From Chloroflexus sp. MS-G (GTDB lineage: Bacteria > Chloroflexota > Chloroflexia > Chloroflexales > Chloroflexaceae): 37,939 nucleotides of DNA. Below the pieces are notes generated by a model that was given only the letters and a program-made list of their open reading frames with translations, had not been told where the DNA came from and made no database searches. Below, in pieces: positions 1 through 8,511 of this stretch (position 1 is its first letter; the number at the start of each line of letters is the position of its first letter). The stretch spans positions 1 to 37,939 of the forward strand of contig NZ_JPIM01000041.1 of NCBI RefSeq assembly GCF_000735195.1. Direction: 5' to 3'. A program made the position numbers and the translations under genes.

Positions 1-969
1 CAACTAATCTTCGTGACGCTAGGCGGACTGGCGCTGTGGCTGGGACTGGGTTACTACGGTTTGATCTTCGCTACCATGATCGGTGTGGCAGTAATGACCG
101 GGCTGGTGGTGCGGGCCTTGTGGCAACTGGGTGCGACACCAGGACGCTGGCGACGCGAGCGCTGGCTGCATCTGTTGCGAGCAGCTTTTCCGTTTGGGGT
201 GATTGGCCTGACGTTAGGGCTTTCGTACCGATTCGATACGGTCGTTCTCAACATCAGCTTCGGTGATAGTGCCACCGGTTATTACAACGCAGCATACAAC
301 CTGATCTTCTCGCTGGTTACCCTCTCGAATGTCTTGAATACTGCCCTCTATCCCTCATTGTCGCGTCAGGCCAAAATAGATCCGGCACACCTCCCGCGCA
401 TCTACGAACGGATTATGAGCTACCTCCTGATGGTGGCACTGCCTGTCACCGTCGGGGGATTTATTCTGGCCAAGCCACTAACGCTCTTTCTTTTTGGTGA
501 GCAGTATACGGCAAGCATACCCTTACTGGCACTATTGATCTGGACATTACCGCTGATGTTTCTGACCGAATTTCTCGGCTACGTGGTAGTGATCGCCGAC
601 CGCGAAGCACTGGTGGCACGTTCGATCATGATCAGCAGCGGAGTTAATGTTATCGCAAACCTTATCTTTACTTCGCGTTATGGCGCAGTCGCCGCAGCAA
701 TCATTACCGTTATCACCGAAGCAGTCCTGGCGGTGCAATATATCTGGCTCTTGCGTGATCAATTGCGTCGTATGCGCTGGCAGGCGCTGTATCGTACCGC
801 CATCGCTGTGGGTGTGATGGCGAGCGTTGTGTATTTGGTACGTGAATGGCCGGTATGGCTAGTCATTGGGAGTGGCGGTATCCTCTACGGCGGGCTATTG
901 GTTGGTCTGCGAATCATTGGGGCAGAAGAAGTATCGTTTGTGCGCAATCTGATCTTGACGCGGCGCTAA
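1..969 (+). CDS. Wzx-like polysaccharide flippase, C-terminal part
   Basis: The reading frame is open from the first base, so this is the 3' part of a gene whose start lies outside the window; the GTG at 13 is probably internal. The 322 residues visible are almost all hydrophobic helices separated by short basic loops, with a pattern typical of the MATE/MVF-type polysaccharide exporter family. A conserved-looking block includes the segment RFDTVVLN followed by a helix containing YYNAAYNLIF. Such proteins flip undecaprenyl-linked oligosaccharide repeat units across the cytoplasmic membrane. It heads a tight + strand row of glycosyltransferases and a Wzy-like polymerase, which fits a Wzx role. 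The next gene starts 12 bases after its TAA. A lipid II flippase-like relative cannot be excluded without the N-terminus. Confidence 0.8.
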   Translation, partial: QLIFVTLGGLALWLGLGYYGLIFATMIGVAVMTGLVVRALWQLGATPGRWRRERWLHLLRAAFPFGVIGLTLGLSYRFDTVVLNISFGDSATGYYNAAYNLIFSLVTLSNVLNTALYPSLSRQAKIDPAHLPRIYERIMSYLLMVALPVTVGGFILAKPLTLFLFGEQYTASIPLLALLIWTLPLMFLTEFLGYVVVIADREALVARSIMISSGVNVIANLIFTSRYGAVAAAIITVITEAVLAVQYIWLLRDQLRRMRWQALYRTAIAVGVMASVVYLVREWPVWLVIGSGGILYGGLLVGLRIIGAEEVSFVRNLILTRR

Positions 970-981
970 GGAGAGCTTGTA

Positions 982-2304
982 ATGAGAATCCTGCTGGCAG
1001 TTCATCATTTTCCGCCGCGATATAGCGCTGGTGCTGAATTGTATGTGATGCGGCTGGCACGTGCACTCTTGCGGCACGGTCATCAAGCCGAAGTTGTTTG
1101 TGTTGAGACAATCGATGTAACGAAACCATTCGGTGTCGATGTCGCACTTGATCAATACGCAGGGATACCAGTCTGGCGCTTACATCTCGGCTTGCAAGAT
1201 GCACCAGCGCAGTGGAGTTACGATAATCTGGCTATTGCCGCCTGGTTCGCACAGCGGGTACAGATCTTTCAACCCGACATTGTGCATTTGCATAGTGGTT
1301 ATTTGATCGGGATTGGTGCACTCAGGGCAGCTTACGCTCAGGGCATCCCTACGGTTGTTACCCTCCACGACTACTGGTTTCTCTGCCCACGGATTACCTT
1401 GCTGCGCGGAGATGGTTCACTATGCCCGCAGCCACCTGCTGATCCCGCAGAATGTGCCTGGTGTCTCCACTTAGATCAACGGAGTTACCGTTGGCCGGCT
1501 CGGTTCAGCGCCGGTCTGGCAGGGAAGGTCTGGATCGCTCTTGCGGGGCAGACAGAGCGTACTAGGCAACAGGCACGACGCGACACATTACGCGCAGCAT
1601 TGGCCCAGGCCGATCTCGTTATTTCACCCTCACAGTTTTTAGCCAATCTGTTTAAGGAATGGCATATACCGGTTCAGACCATTCGCCTGGGCCTACCGCA
1701 CGAATCATTCGCCAGCATCCCACCAGTGCAGGCAGGATCAACGATACGGTTGGGGTATATTGGCCAAATTGCGCCTCATAAAGGTATCCATCTTCTGATC
1801 AGGGCACTCAAACGTTTGCCACCCAATGGGAAACCCATCGAATTGAGAATATTCGGGAATCTCGATCAGCATCCGGCATATACCCGCAGCTTGCACCATC
1901 TGATCGGCGGGGATACCCGTATCCATCTGGCCGGCAAGTTTAGTCACGATCAGTTGCCCAATGTGTTAGAACAGATAGATGTCTTAGTGGTGCCATCGAT
2001 CTGGTACGAGAACAGCCCAATCGTCGTTCTTGAAGCACGTGCTGCCGGTCGTCCGGTGATTGCCTCACGATCAGGTGGATTGGTCGAACTCGTGCAGGAT
2101 GAGGTAGACGGGCTACTGTTCACCACAGGCGACAGCCGTGATCTGGCGCGCCAATTACAACGACTGCGGACTGAAGCCGGTTTATTGGAACGACTGCGTG
2201 ATGGTATTCAACCACCACCATTGCTTGATGAGGAAATGCAGATCATCTTCCAACACTACACTGCCCTGGTCGAGCGTCGTACCGCATCACGAGGAATTGG
2301 ATGA
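982..2304 (+). CDS. GT4 family glycosyltransferase (GT-B fold)
   Basis: A 440-residue protein of normal length for a retaining GT4 glycosyltransferase, predicted to act on the cytoplasmic face to add a sugar from a nucleotide donor to the growing lipid-linked glycan. The N-terminal half starts MRILLAVHHFPP with the glycine-rich turn YSAGAE (residues 14-19). The C-terminal half has the domain start RLGYIGQIAPHKG (about 256-268) and the EX7E donor-site motif with Glu343 and Glu351, followed by GRPVIAS. A cysteine set (Cys135, Cys148, Cys158, Cys161) lies in an insert after LHDYWFLC; this insert is seen in some GT4 subfamilies and could bind metal. Start ATG at 982 has an AGGAGAG ribosome site just upstream. 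Its stop overlaps the next start (ATGA at 2301-2304), implying translational coupling. Donor and acceptor cannot be read from sequence. Confidence 0.9.
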   Translation: MRILLAVHHFPPRYSAGAELYVMRLARALLRHGHQAEVVCVETIDVTKPFGVDVALDQYAGIPVWRLHLGLQDAPAQWSYDNLAIAAWFAQRVQIFQPDIVHLHSGYLIGIGALRAAYAQGIPTVVTLHDYWFLCPRITLLRGDGSLCPQPPADPAECAWCLHLDQRSYRWPARFSAGLAGKVWIALAGQTERTRQQARRDTLRAALAQADLVISPSQFLANLFKEWHIPVQTIRLGLPHESFASIPPVQAGSTIRLGYIGQIAPHKGIHLLIRALKRLPPNGKPIELRIFGNLDQHPAYTRSLHHLIGGDTRIHLAGKFSHDQLPNVLEQIDVLVVPSIWYENSPIVVLEARAAGRPVIASRSGGLVELVQDEVDGLLFTTGDSRDLARQLQRLRTEAGLLERLRDGIQPPPLLDEEMQIIFQHYTALVERRTASRGIG

Positions 2305-3212
2305 AACCACGGGTTGCGATTGTTGTCCTGACCTACAACGGTATTCATGACACCCTCGCATGTTTGCAATCACTTGACCGATTGGTCTATCCGGTCGAGC
2401 GCTACGATGTGATTGTTGTTGATAATGCCTCGCATGACGAGACACCGATAAAAGTACGGACAGCATTTCCACGCACAATTGTGATTGAAAATAATGCGAA
2501 TCTGGGCTTTGCCGCAGGCAACAATGTAGGCTTGCGCTACGCTCAGGCACACGGTTATAACTACGTGCTCTTGCTCAACAATGACACTGAAGTGGCCCCT
2601 GATATGCTCGACCATCTGGTGAGTGCTGCTGAAACAGACCGGCGAATCGCGGCGGTCGGACCGATCATCTACTATCACGCTGCACCCAGGCGGGTCTGGT
2701 CGGCGGGGGGTAACATTGACTGGCGGCATGGAATTTGTCGAATGGCGGGTGAAGAAGAGGACTGCGGGCAATACGAAGCCCGCACGGTCGATTTCATCAC
2801 CGGCTGCGCTATGCTGATACGTGTCGATGTGCTGCAACGAATTGGTCTATTCGATGAGCGATTTTTTATGTACTTTGAAGAGACGGAATGGTGTGTCAGA
2901 GCCAGCCGGGCAGGCTATACGTGCTACTTCACGCCATTAGCCAAAGTCTGGCACAAAATTCCGCTCAATGCCCGCTTTGACCGGGAATATCTCGCTTACT
3001 ACATGACCCGCAACCGACTCCTCTTTCTGCGGGTGACTGGGGCCAGTTGGCGTACCTGGTTGCATGTGCTTATTGTGCAAGACCTGCGTACCTACCTGAG
3101 TCTCTGTCTACGTCCAAAGTGGCGTACCCGCAAAGGACGTGTCGGTATGCGGCTAGCATGGATTGACTTCTGGCGTGGTCGATTTGGATCAGCGCCGGTA
3201 CTGGCAGATTAA
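2301..3212 (+). CDS. GT2 family glycosyltransferase (rhamnosyltransferase-like)
   Basis: A 303-residue GT-A fold inverting glycosyltransferase. It shows the usual GT2 order: IVVLTYNG near the start, VVDNASHD with Asp41, NLGFAAGNN (67-75), the metal-site-like triplet in LLNNDTE (Asn93-Asn94-Asp95), and the acidic acceptor-side motif YFEETEWC (191-198). NLGFAAGNN plus the FEETEWC type motif are typical of the WbbL/RfbF subgroup of rhamnosyl- and related transferases. No strong transmembrane helix is present, only a hydrophobic patch near the C-terminus that could bind the membrane. Translation is coupled to the preceding GT4 gene through a 4-base overlap. The exact sugar is unknown. Confidence 0.9.
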   Translation: MKPRVAIVVLTYNGIHDTLACLQSLDRLVYPVERYDVIVVDNASHDETPIKVRTAFPRTIVIENNANLGFAAGNNVGLRYAQAHGYNYVLLLNNDTEVAPDMLDHLVSAAETDRRIAAVGPIIYYHAAPRRVWSAGGNIDWRHGICRMAGEEEDCGQYEARTVDFITGCAMLIRVDVLQRIGLFDERFFMYFEETEWCVRASRAGYTCYFTPLAKVWHKIPLNARFDREYLAYYMTRNRLLFLRVTGASWRTWLHVLIVQDLRTYLSLCLRPKWRTRKGRVGMRLAWIDFWRGRFGSAPVLAD

Positions 3213-3293
3213 CGTGCGCGAGCGCCGAGGGGTGATGCAGGTTGATCAGATGAGTCTATGATTGGCAAATGTGTACCTGGAAAAGCAAGACCT

Positions 3294-4511
3294 ATGCGCA
3301 TCCTCGTTCTTTCAACCTGGTGGCCTGAACCTGACGACAACGGTTCACGATTACGGGCGATGGCGATTCTCCGTGGATTAGCCGAACGACATCAGCTCCA
3401 TCTCATCGCATTTAGCCAGGAGCCGACCACAACCATACGAACAACCGAGATCAGTCGTCTGTGTCGTTCGTGGCAGGTATTTGAGCGGCCTGATCGACCG
3501 CTCTCCCTCCGTGATCGACTCGGCAGCCTGACGAGCAGCAAACCGGCTTCGGTACGGGTGCGGTGGAGTACCGCCTTTGCCCAGGTCGTGCTGGATGCTG
3601 CGAACCGATGGCAACCTGATGTTGTCTTGGCCTTGCAGATCGATGTTGCCCCTTATGCCTGTCTGGTTCCCCAGATACCACGAGTCCTTGAAGAGCTAGA
3701 ACTGGCTGCCATCCTAGAGGATTACCGCAACAAGCACGGGTTACACCGATTACGCAGCCTCTTGACTGCGATACAGCATCGGCGCTATATTGCGACAATC
3801 CTTCCCCACTTTGCCACTGTTACGACGGTTTCTGAAAAAGAGGCAGACCTGGTACGGCAGATTACCGGCCCACGAACCCCGCCGCTGGTTGTTATTCCTA
3901 ATGGGATCGATGGTAAGACCTGTACTGCCTACACGTATTGTCCCGAACCCGACACCCTCATCTACCCTGGTGCACTCTCGTATAGCGCCAATCTTGATGC
4001 GGTTAGCTACTTTCTCTATCGTATCTGGCCCCTGATCCGCGCACACCATCCAATGGCACGTTTCCGAATCACCGGTAAGGTAACTGCCGAACAGCAGGCA
4101 TTACTTCCAGCAGCAAATGGTGTTGAATTTACCGGTTATGTTGATGATATTCGAGCTGTGATCTCACGCCATGCCGTTGAGGTTTGCCCCATTCGGGAAG
4201 GCGGAGGAACCCGGCTCAAGATTCTGGAGGCCCTGGCTCTGGGCGTACCGGTCGTCAGTACGAGCAAGGGTGCGGAAGGCCTTATCCTCAACAACGGTGA
4301 GCATTTACTGCTGGCGAACACTCCGATGGATTTTGCCCTTGCTACCAGCCGCCTGCTCAGTGATCCACCTCTCGCTCGCCGCCTTGGCGAAGCTGGACGA
4401 CAAGCCGTGCTGGCCCGTTACGACTGGCGGGTGATCATCCCTCGTTTAGAGGAAGTTTTGACAGAGGTTACCAAACAAAGGACGAGACGCTATGACCTGG
4501 CCGAAGCCTGA
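3294..4511 (+). CDS. GT4-like glycosyltransferase
   Basis: I place the start at the ATG at 3294 because the protein then begins MRILVLSTWWPEPDDNGSR, the normal N-terminus of this family. The earlier in-frame ATG at 3258 would add 12 residues with no family character. The 405-residue protein has a GT-B layout: an N-terminal acceptor domain, VVIPNGIDG at the domain junction, and the C-terminal signature EGGGTRLKILEALA followed by GVPVVSTSKGAEG. This is the PxxxGGGxRxKxLEA type motif also seen in the GT4 genes at 21840 and 23099, so the three appear to be distant paralogs. An 81-base gap separates it from the previous GT2 and its 3' end overlaps the next GT2 by 20 bases. It presumably adds one sugar to the repeat unit. 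Confidence 0.85.
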   Translation: MRILVLSTWWPEPDDNGSRLRAMAILRGLAERHQLHLIAFSQEPTTTIRTTEISRLCRSWQVFERPDRPLSLRDRLGSLTSSKPASVRVRWSTAFAQVVLDAANRWQPDVVLALQIDVAPYACLVPQIPRVLEELELAAILEDYRNKHGLHRLRSLLTAIQHRRYIATILPHFATVTTVSEKEADLVRQITGPRTPPLVVIPNGIDGKTCTAYTYCPEPDTLIYPGALSYSANLDAVSYFLYRIWPLIRAHHPMARFRITGKVTAEQQALLPAANGVEFTGYVDDIRAVISRHAVEVCPIREGGGTRLKILEALALGVPVVSTSKGAEGLILNNGEHLLLANTPMDFALATSRLLSDPPLARRLGEAGRQAVLARYDWRVIIPRLEEVLTEVTKQRTRRYDLAEA

Positions 4512-5433
4512 CGTTAGTATCATTATTGTCAATTGGAACACACGTCAACTGCTGCTTAACTGCCTTGCAGCGCTACCGGCAGCGACCAAAGGTCTGGAAA
4601 CCGAAATCTGGGTTGTCGATAACGGTTCACGCGATGGCAGCGTGGATGCTGTCCAACGATACTTCCCGGATGTATTCATCATTGCCAACCCTGATAATCG
4701 AGGCTTTGCCACTGCCAACAACCAGGCTATCCGGGCCAGTAGTGGACGCTACGTTATGTTGCTAAACAGTGATACGATTGCCCAACCCGAATCGATCAGT
4801 CGTCTGGTTCATTTCCTCGACACCCACCCCATAGTTGGTGTTGTTGGGCCAAAACTCCTCAACGCCGATGGCTCATTGCAACCATCGTGGGCCTGTTTCC
4901 CAAACCTGCTGACCGAACTAACCGGGAAAAAGATACGCTGGCGGCGTCGGTATCCAACCCTTGACGGTTCACCGGCTTATGAAACCGACTGGTTAGATGG
5001 CGCAGCGCTACTCTTGCGGCGTGAAGTATTGACGCACGTTGGACTACTTGACGAAGCATATTTTATGTATACTGAAGAAGTTGACTGGTGCTACCGGATC
5101 AAGCGCGCCGGCTGGCCGATCTGCTATCTGCCTGCTGCCAGCATTATCCACTTTGGCGGGCAAAGCAGTAAACAGGCTGCAACCCGTATGAAGGCAGAGC
5201 TTTACTTTAGTAAATTGCGTTTCTTCGCCAAACACTACGGCCAGGGAACTGCACGCTTGCTCGGATACGGACTCCAGACGATTTTTCTGATTAAAGCGGC
5301 CATCGGGAGTATCGTGATTGCCTGGAACGGTGGACACCATCCGGTTGGGGAACAATTTGTGCGTGATGGCGGCTTGCTCTGGGCGGCCATTGGCCGCAAA
5401 CTGAAACAGCCAGTGTTAGCCGAAACATTTTAG
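4492..5433 (+). CDS. GT2 family glycosyltransferase
   Basis: A 313-residue GT-A protein starting MTWPKPDVSIIIVNWNT. Visible motifs are VVDNGSRDGS (41-50), NRGFATANN (69-77), the LNSDT metal-site-like segment (91-95), and MYTEEVDWCYRIKRAGW in the second half, the aromatic-acidic motif of the WbbL-like subgroup. It is similar in plan to the GT2 at 2301 but not a recent duplicate. A hydrophobic stretch near residues 255-280 could be a membrane-associated helix. The start overlaps the preceding GT4 gene by 20 bases, and the Wzy-like gene follows 9 bases after the stop, so it is part of the same transcription unit. Sugar specificity cannot be assigned. Confidence 0.88.
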   Translation: MTWPKPDVSIIIVNWNTRQLLLNCLAALPAATKGLETEIWVVDNGSRDGSVDAVQRYFPDVFIIANPDNRGFATANNQAIRASSGRYVMLLNSDTIAQPESISRLVHFLDTHPIVGVVGPKLLNADGSLQPSWACFPNLLTELTGKKIRWRRRYPTLDGSPAYETDWLDGAALLLRREVLTHVGLLDEAYFMYTEEVDWCYRIKRAGWPICYLPAASIIHFGGQSSKQAATRMKAELYFSKLRFFAKHYGQGTARLLGYGLQTIFLIKAAIGSIVIAWNGGHHPVGEQFVRDGGLLWAAIGRKLKQPVLAETF

Positions 5434-5442
5434 GATACGGCG

Positions 5443-6855
5443 ATGCAATCGTTCTTGCGCCATATCGAGACACCTCATTGGATCGAGCGCCTGCCACGAC
5501 CACTTGTGTTAGGGGGCTTCCTTAGCGGATTGCTCGTCTACAGCACGCTGATCGGGATCATGTTTGGCACCAATCGCCAACTGATCGGATTGGCACTCCT
5601 TGCCTTGCCAGTGGTAATCGTCGGGTTCACCCTCCTCCTGTATCGGTTTGAGTGGTTTGTGCTGATCTTACCCCTCACCGGGCTGGCAATGCGTCCACTG
5701 GCAGTTCCAGCCGGTAATGGGAGTGAATTACCGATCAGTATGCTCTTAACGCTGGCCCTGAGTGGGGGCTGGATTTTGAGCATGATCACACGACGGACAT
5801 GGCAACTGGCTCCATCTCCACTCAACAAGCCGCTATTGGCGATGATGGCGATCTGTATTTTCTCCGTGCCATGGGGTCTGCTCTGGGCCGATCCGATTGT
5901 TGACTGGTGGATTATGGGCAATTTTCGCCTTGCCCAGATTGCTTCACTTCTCTCATTTTTGGGATTGTTAAGCATCCCCTTGCTCGTTGGGCGTTTCATT
6001 CAGCATGAATGGCAGATCAAGGTCTACCTGGGCATGTTTATTGTATGCGGCTTGCTCATGACAGCAGCGCAAACCTTTGGGATTGATCACGTTATCCTGG
6101 TCGATATGGGGTTATGGGGTCTCTGGTTTGCGCTGCCACTGGCTGGAATCACCTATTTGCAACCAGGAATACACTGGCGTTGGAAATTGATCGGTACCAT
6201 AATCCTCTGCTGGCATCTCTGGTTGGCAGCTTTGCGGAACTCGCTCTGGATCTCGGGCTGGCTGCCAACAATTGTTGGCTTGTTCATCATGGCTTTTCTT
6301 ACCTCACGTCGTATCTTTTTCATCCTGTTACTCGCATTTGCTCTCAATCTAGCGGTAGGTCCGGGTAGATATTACGTGGAACAGGTTATTAACGATAATG
6401 TAGAAGAAGGTGGTTTAGATCGTCTCGAAATCTGGGCGCGTAATCTTTGGGTGGTACGCCATCACTGGCTCTTTGGCACAGGAGTCGGTGGGTATGCAAT
6501 CTACAACATGACCTACTTCCGCTATGATGCTCGTTCGACACATAACAACTACTTCGATATCCTGGCTCAATTTGGGGTAGTCGGTTCGGGAATCTGGCTG
6601 TGGTTTGCGATAGTAAGTCTGTATTACGGCTGGCAAACCATTTGGATGGCACCGGTCGGTATCCTACGCACAACGGCGATTGTCGCAACGAGTGGCTGGG
6701 CAGCCGCACAGTTCTCGATGATGCTGGGTGACTGGGTATTACCTTTTCTCTACAACCAGGGGGTGCCTGGCTATAGATACACCATGTACAGTTGGATCTT
6801 TGTTGGTTTGCTAATCAGTATCCGACAAATGATAAAGAGGCAGACAGAGACATGA
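5443..6855 (+). CDS. O-antigen polymerase/ligase-like (Wzy/WaaL) membrane protein
   Basis: A 470-residue polytopic protein with roughly 10-12 hydrophobic helices. The large periplasm-facing loop contains the Wzy_C signature: HHWLFGTGVGGY (340-351) followed by THNNYFDILAQFGVVGSG (366-383), the His-Asn pair and glycine pattern typical of O-antigen ligases and polymerases. The upstream segment DRLEIWARNLW (326-336) also fits this family. Such proteins join lipid-linked repeat units (Wzy) or transfer finished glycan to an acceptor (WaaL); the two cannot be separated from sequence alone. Position after Wzx and four GT genes favours Wzy. Its TGA overlaps the ATG of the following sialidase-fold gene (ATGA at 6852-6855). 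Confidence 0.85.
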   Translation: MQSFLRHIETPHWIERLPRPLVLGGFLSGLLVYSTLIGIMFGTNRQLIGLALLALPVVIVGFTLLLYRFEWFVLILPLTGLAMRPLAVPAGNGSELPISMLLTLALSGGWILSMITRRTWQLAPSPLNKPLLAMMAICIFSVPWGLLWADPIVDWWIMGNFRLAQIASLLSFLGLLSIPLLVGRFIQHEWQIKVYLGMFIVCGLLMTAAQTFGIDHVILVDMGLWGLWFALPLAGITYLQPGIHWRWKLIGTIILCWHLWLAALRNSLWISGWLPTIVGLFIMAFLTSRRIFFILLLAFALNLAVGPGRYYVEQVINDNVEEGGLDRLEIWARNLWVVRHHWLFGTGVGGYAIYNMTYFRYDARSTHNNYFDILAQFGVVGSGIWLWFAIVSLYYGWQTIWMAPVGILRTTAIVATSGWAAAQFSMMLGDWVLPFLYNQGVPGYRYTMYSWIFVGLLISIRQMIKRQTET

Positions 6856-8495
6856 AGGCGCGATTCGCCCTCGTTGCAGTTGTAATTGCAATTGCATGCA
6901 GTTTTAGCGCTGATCATACTGCACGTGGGCAAGGATTCTGGACACAACCTATCGAACTCTCCCCGCCACAGTACGGCCAGGTACCACTCGATCAGCTTGA
7001 CCGTCGGTATGGCTGGTCATGGTTGCCCGATATGACCCTCGGCCCAGACGGGAGTGTCCATGTCGTCTGGTATGGTGGTCTCATTGTTGACCAGCGCGAA
7101 GGCGGCACAATTGATCTGCTGATGTACCGACGGCGTAATGCGGATGGAAGTTGGGAGCCGGTCAGGGAATTAATGGCGCCAGGCACCGGAGGGTATACGG
7201 TGCGAACCAGCATCACCCTGGGACGTGATGGAAATCTCCATCTTCTTTACCGGGCAGGGATCAGAATTGTCTATGCTTATGCGCCCTGGAACGTGGCCCA
7301 ACAACCAACGACATGGTCAGAACCACGAACTATCAGCGATAGTGGCTATTACGTCGCGTTAGCAGCCGATCTCAACGGCGGCTTACATGCGTTCTGGAGT
7401 GACGGGGTAACGGAAAATAACAACCCGGAATGCTTCCAATGCGGAGACCTTTTCTACCGACGTTCAACAGATAATGGTGTTACATGGTCACCTGTTGTTG
7501 CTGTTTCGCAAAGCGATTTAGGCGATAATCGCCCCCAAGTATGGGTGGATAACCGCAATCGGATTCATCTCGTCTGGGATGAAGGGGCAGACTGGTATAT
7601 CGGTCAGGGTCAACCGCACTACGGTGTCTACCGACGTTCTGATGATGGAGGGCTAACATGGACAGCTCCGGTTCGATTCAGTTTACCATCAGCCGTTGTG
7701 CAAGTATTACGGCAACAACGCCGACGAACCCCGAACGAAGGAACTGTGCCACCCCTCGAAGCGATCCAACAAACAGCATTGGCAGTCGATAGTGAGGGAA
7801 ATCCGTTTGTAGTCTATCGTGGTGTGCACAATAATCGGCTGTACTTCCAACGCTCCCTCGATGGTGGTGATACCTGGACACCACCGGTTGAGCTACCTTA
7901 CGTGCGGGCACGTGATATAAACGACAACAATCTCGACTACTATAGCCTGGCTGCCGATGGCGCGAATAATATCCACCTGTTGATGGTTGGCTTTACGGCG
8001 ACAGCGACGACTGACACCCCACCAGCGCTTATTCACATCGTATTTGACGGCACCCGCTGGCTACCACCACGCATTATTATGCAAAACCAACTCTATCCCG
8101 AATTGCCTCGGTTGGCAATCTACAACGGAAATCAGCTTCATGCAGTCTGGTTTACCCGTTCACGGCTGTTTGAAGGTGATCGACCACAAGACCGACCAAT
8201 TCATCAAATCTGGTATAGCACTGCCCGACTCAACCTGCCGGCACGGCCAGGAATACCACTCTTTACACCAACCCCGCTTCCCCCAATACCAACTGTAGCA
8301 GCAGGGATGGCACCATTACCAACGGCCACACCCGTCGCGTTACCTGAAGAAATACGGAACTCACCAGTGCTGCAAGAACCGATGAACTGGGAATTACGTG
8401 GATTATCAACCATCGGTATTGCCCTTGCCGTCAGCATCAGTCTTATCGGCATCATTGGCGGATTGGTCATCTGGATTCGCTCACGACAATATTGA
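6852..8495 (+). CDS. Secreted, membrane-anchored Asp-box beta-propeller (sialidase-fold) protein
   Basis: The start is set at ATG 6852 because it overlaps the preceding TGA as ATGA and gives a clean signal peptide (MKARFALVAVVIAIACSFSA, cleavage probably near residue 26). A TTG 60 bases upstream is less likely. The 547-residue protein has three clear Asp-box motifs: STDNGVTW (205-212), SDDGGLTW (263-270) and SLDGGDTW (335-342). Further weaker propeller-like repeats contain G(P/R)DG(S/N)(V/L)H (64-70, 124-130). This suggests a six-bladed sialidase/BNR fold. A Pro/Thr-rich linker and one terminal helix ending IWIRSRQY follow, so the domain should be displayed outside the cell and anchored at the C-terminus. 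Sialidase catalytic residues (FRIP-type Arg, Tyr-Glu pair) are not obvious, so binding or processing of the exported glycan is as likely as hydrolysis. Confidence 0.8.
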   Translation: MKARFALVAVVIAIACSFSADHTARGQGFWTQPIELSPPQYGQVPLDQLDRRYGWSWLPDMTLGPDGSVHVVWYGGLIVDQREGGTIDLLMYRRRNADGSWEPVRELMAPGTGGYTVRTSITLGRDGNLHLLYRAGIRIVYAYAPWNVAQQPTTWSEPRTISDSGYYVALAADLNGGLHAFWSDGVTENNNPECFQCGDLFYRRSTDNGVTWSPVVAVSQSDLGDNRPQVWVDNRNRIHLVWDEGADWYIGQGQPHYGVYRRSDDGGLTWTAPVRFSLPSAVVQVLRQQRRRTPNEGTVPPLEAIQQTALAVDSEGNPFVVYRGVHNNRLYFQRSLDGGDTWTPPVELPYVRARDINDNNLDYYSLAADGANNIHLLMVGFTATATTDTPPALIHIVFDGTRWLPPRIIMQNQLYPELPRLAIYNGNQLHAVWFTRSRLFEGDRPQDRPIHQIWYSTARLNLPARPGIPLFTPTPLPPIPTVAAGMAPLPTATPVALPEEIRNSPVLQEPMNWELRGLSTIGIALAVSISLIGIIGGLVIWIRSRQY

Positions 8496-8501
8496 TATGA
8501 C

Positions 8502-8505
8502 GGAG
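8502..8505 (+). promoter_or_regulatory. Ribosome binding site deciding the start at 8512
   Basis: GGAG lies 6 bases before the ATG at 8512. The alternative in-frame ATG at 8497 has no such site, so this favours the downstream start. Confidence 0.5.
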
Positions 8506-8511
8506 TATACT

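Noticed and set aside
2370..2837. 155-codon minus-strand frame within the GT2 at 2301
   Set aside because: Antisense to a strongly supported glycosyltransferase; no family features.
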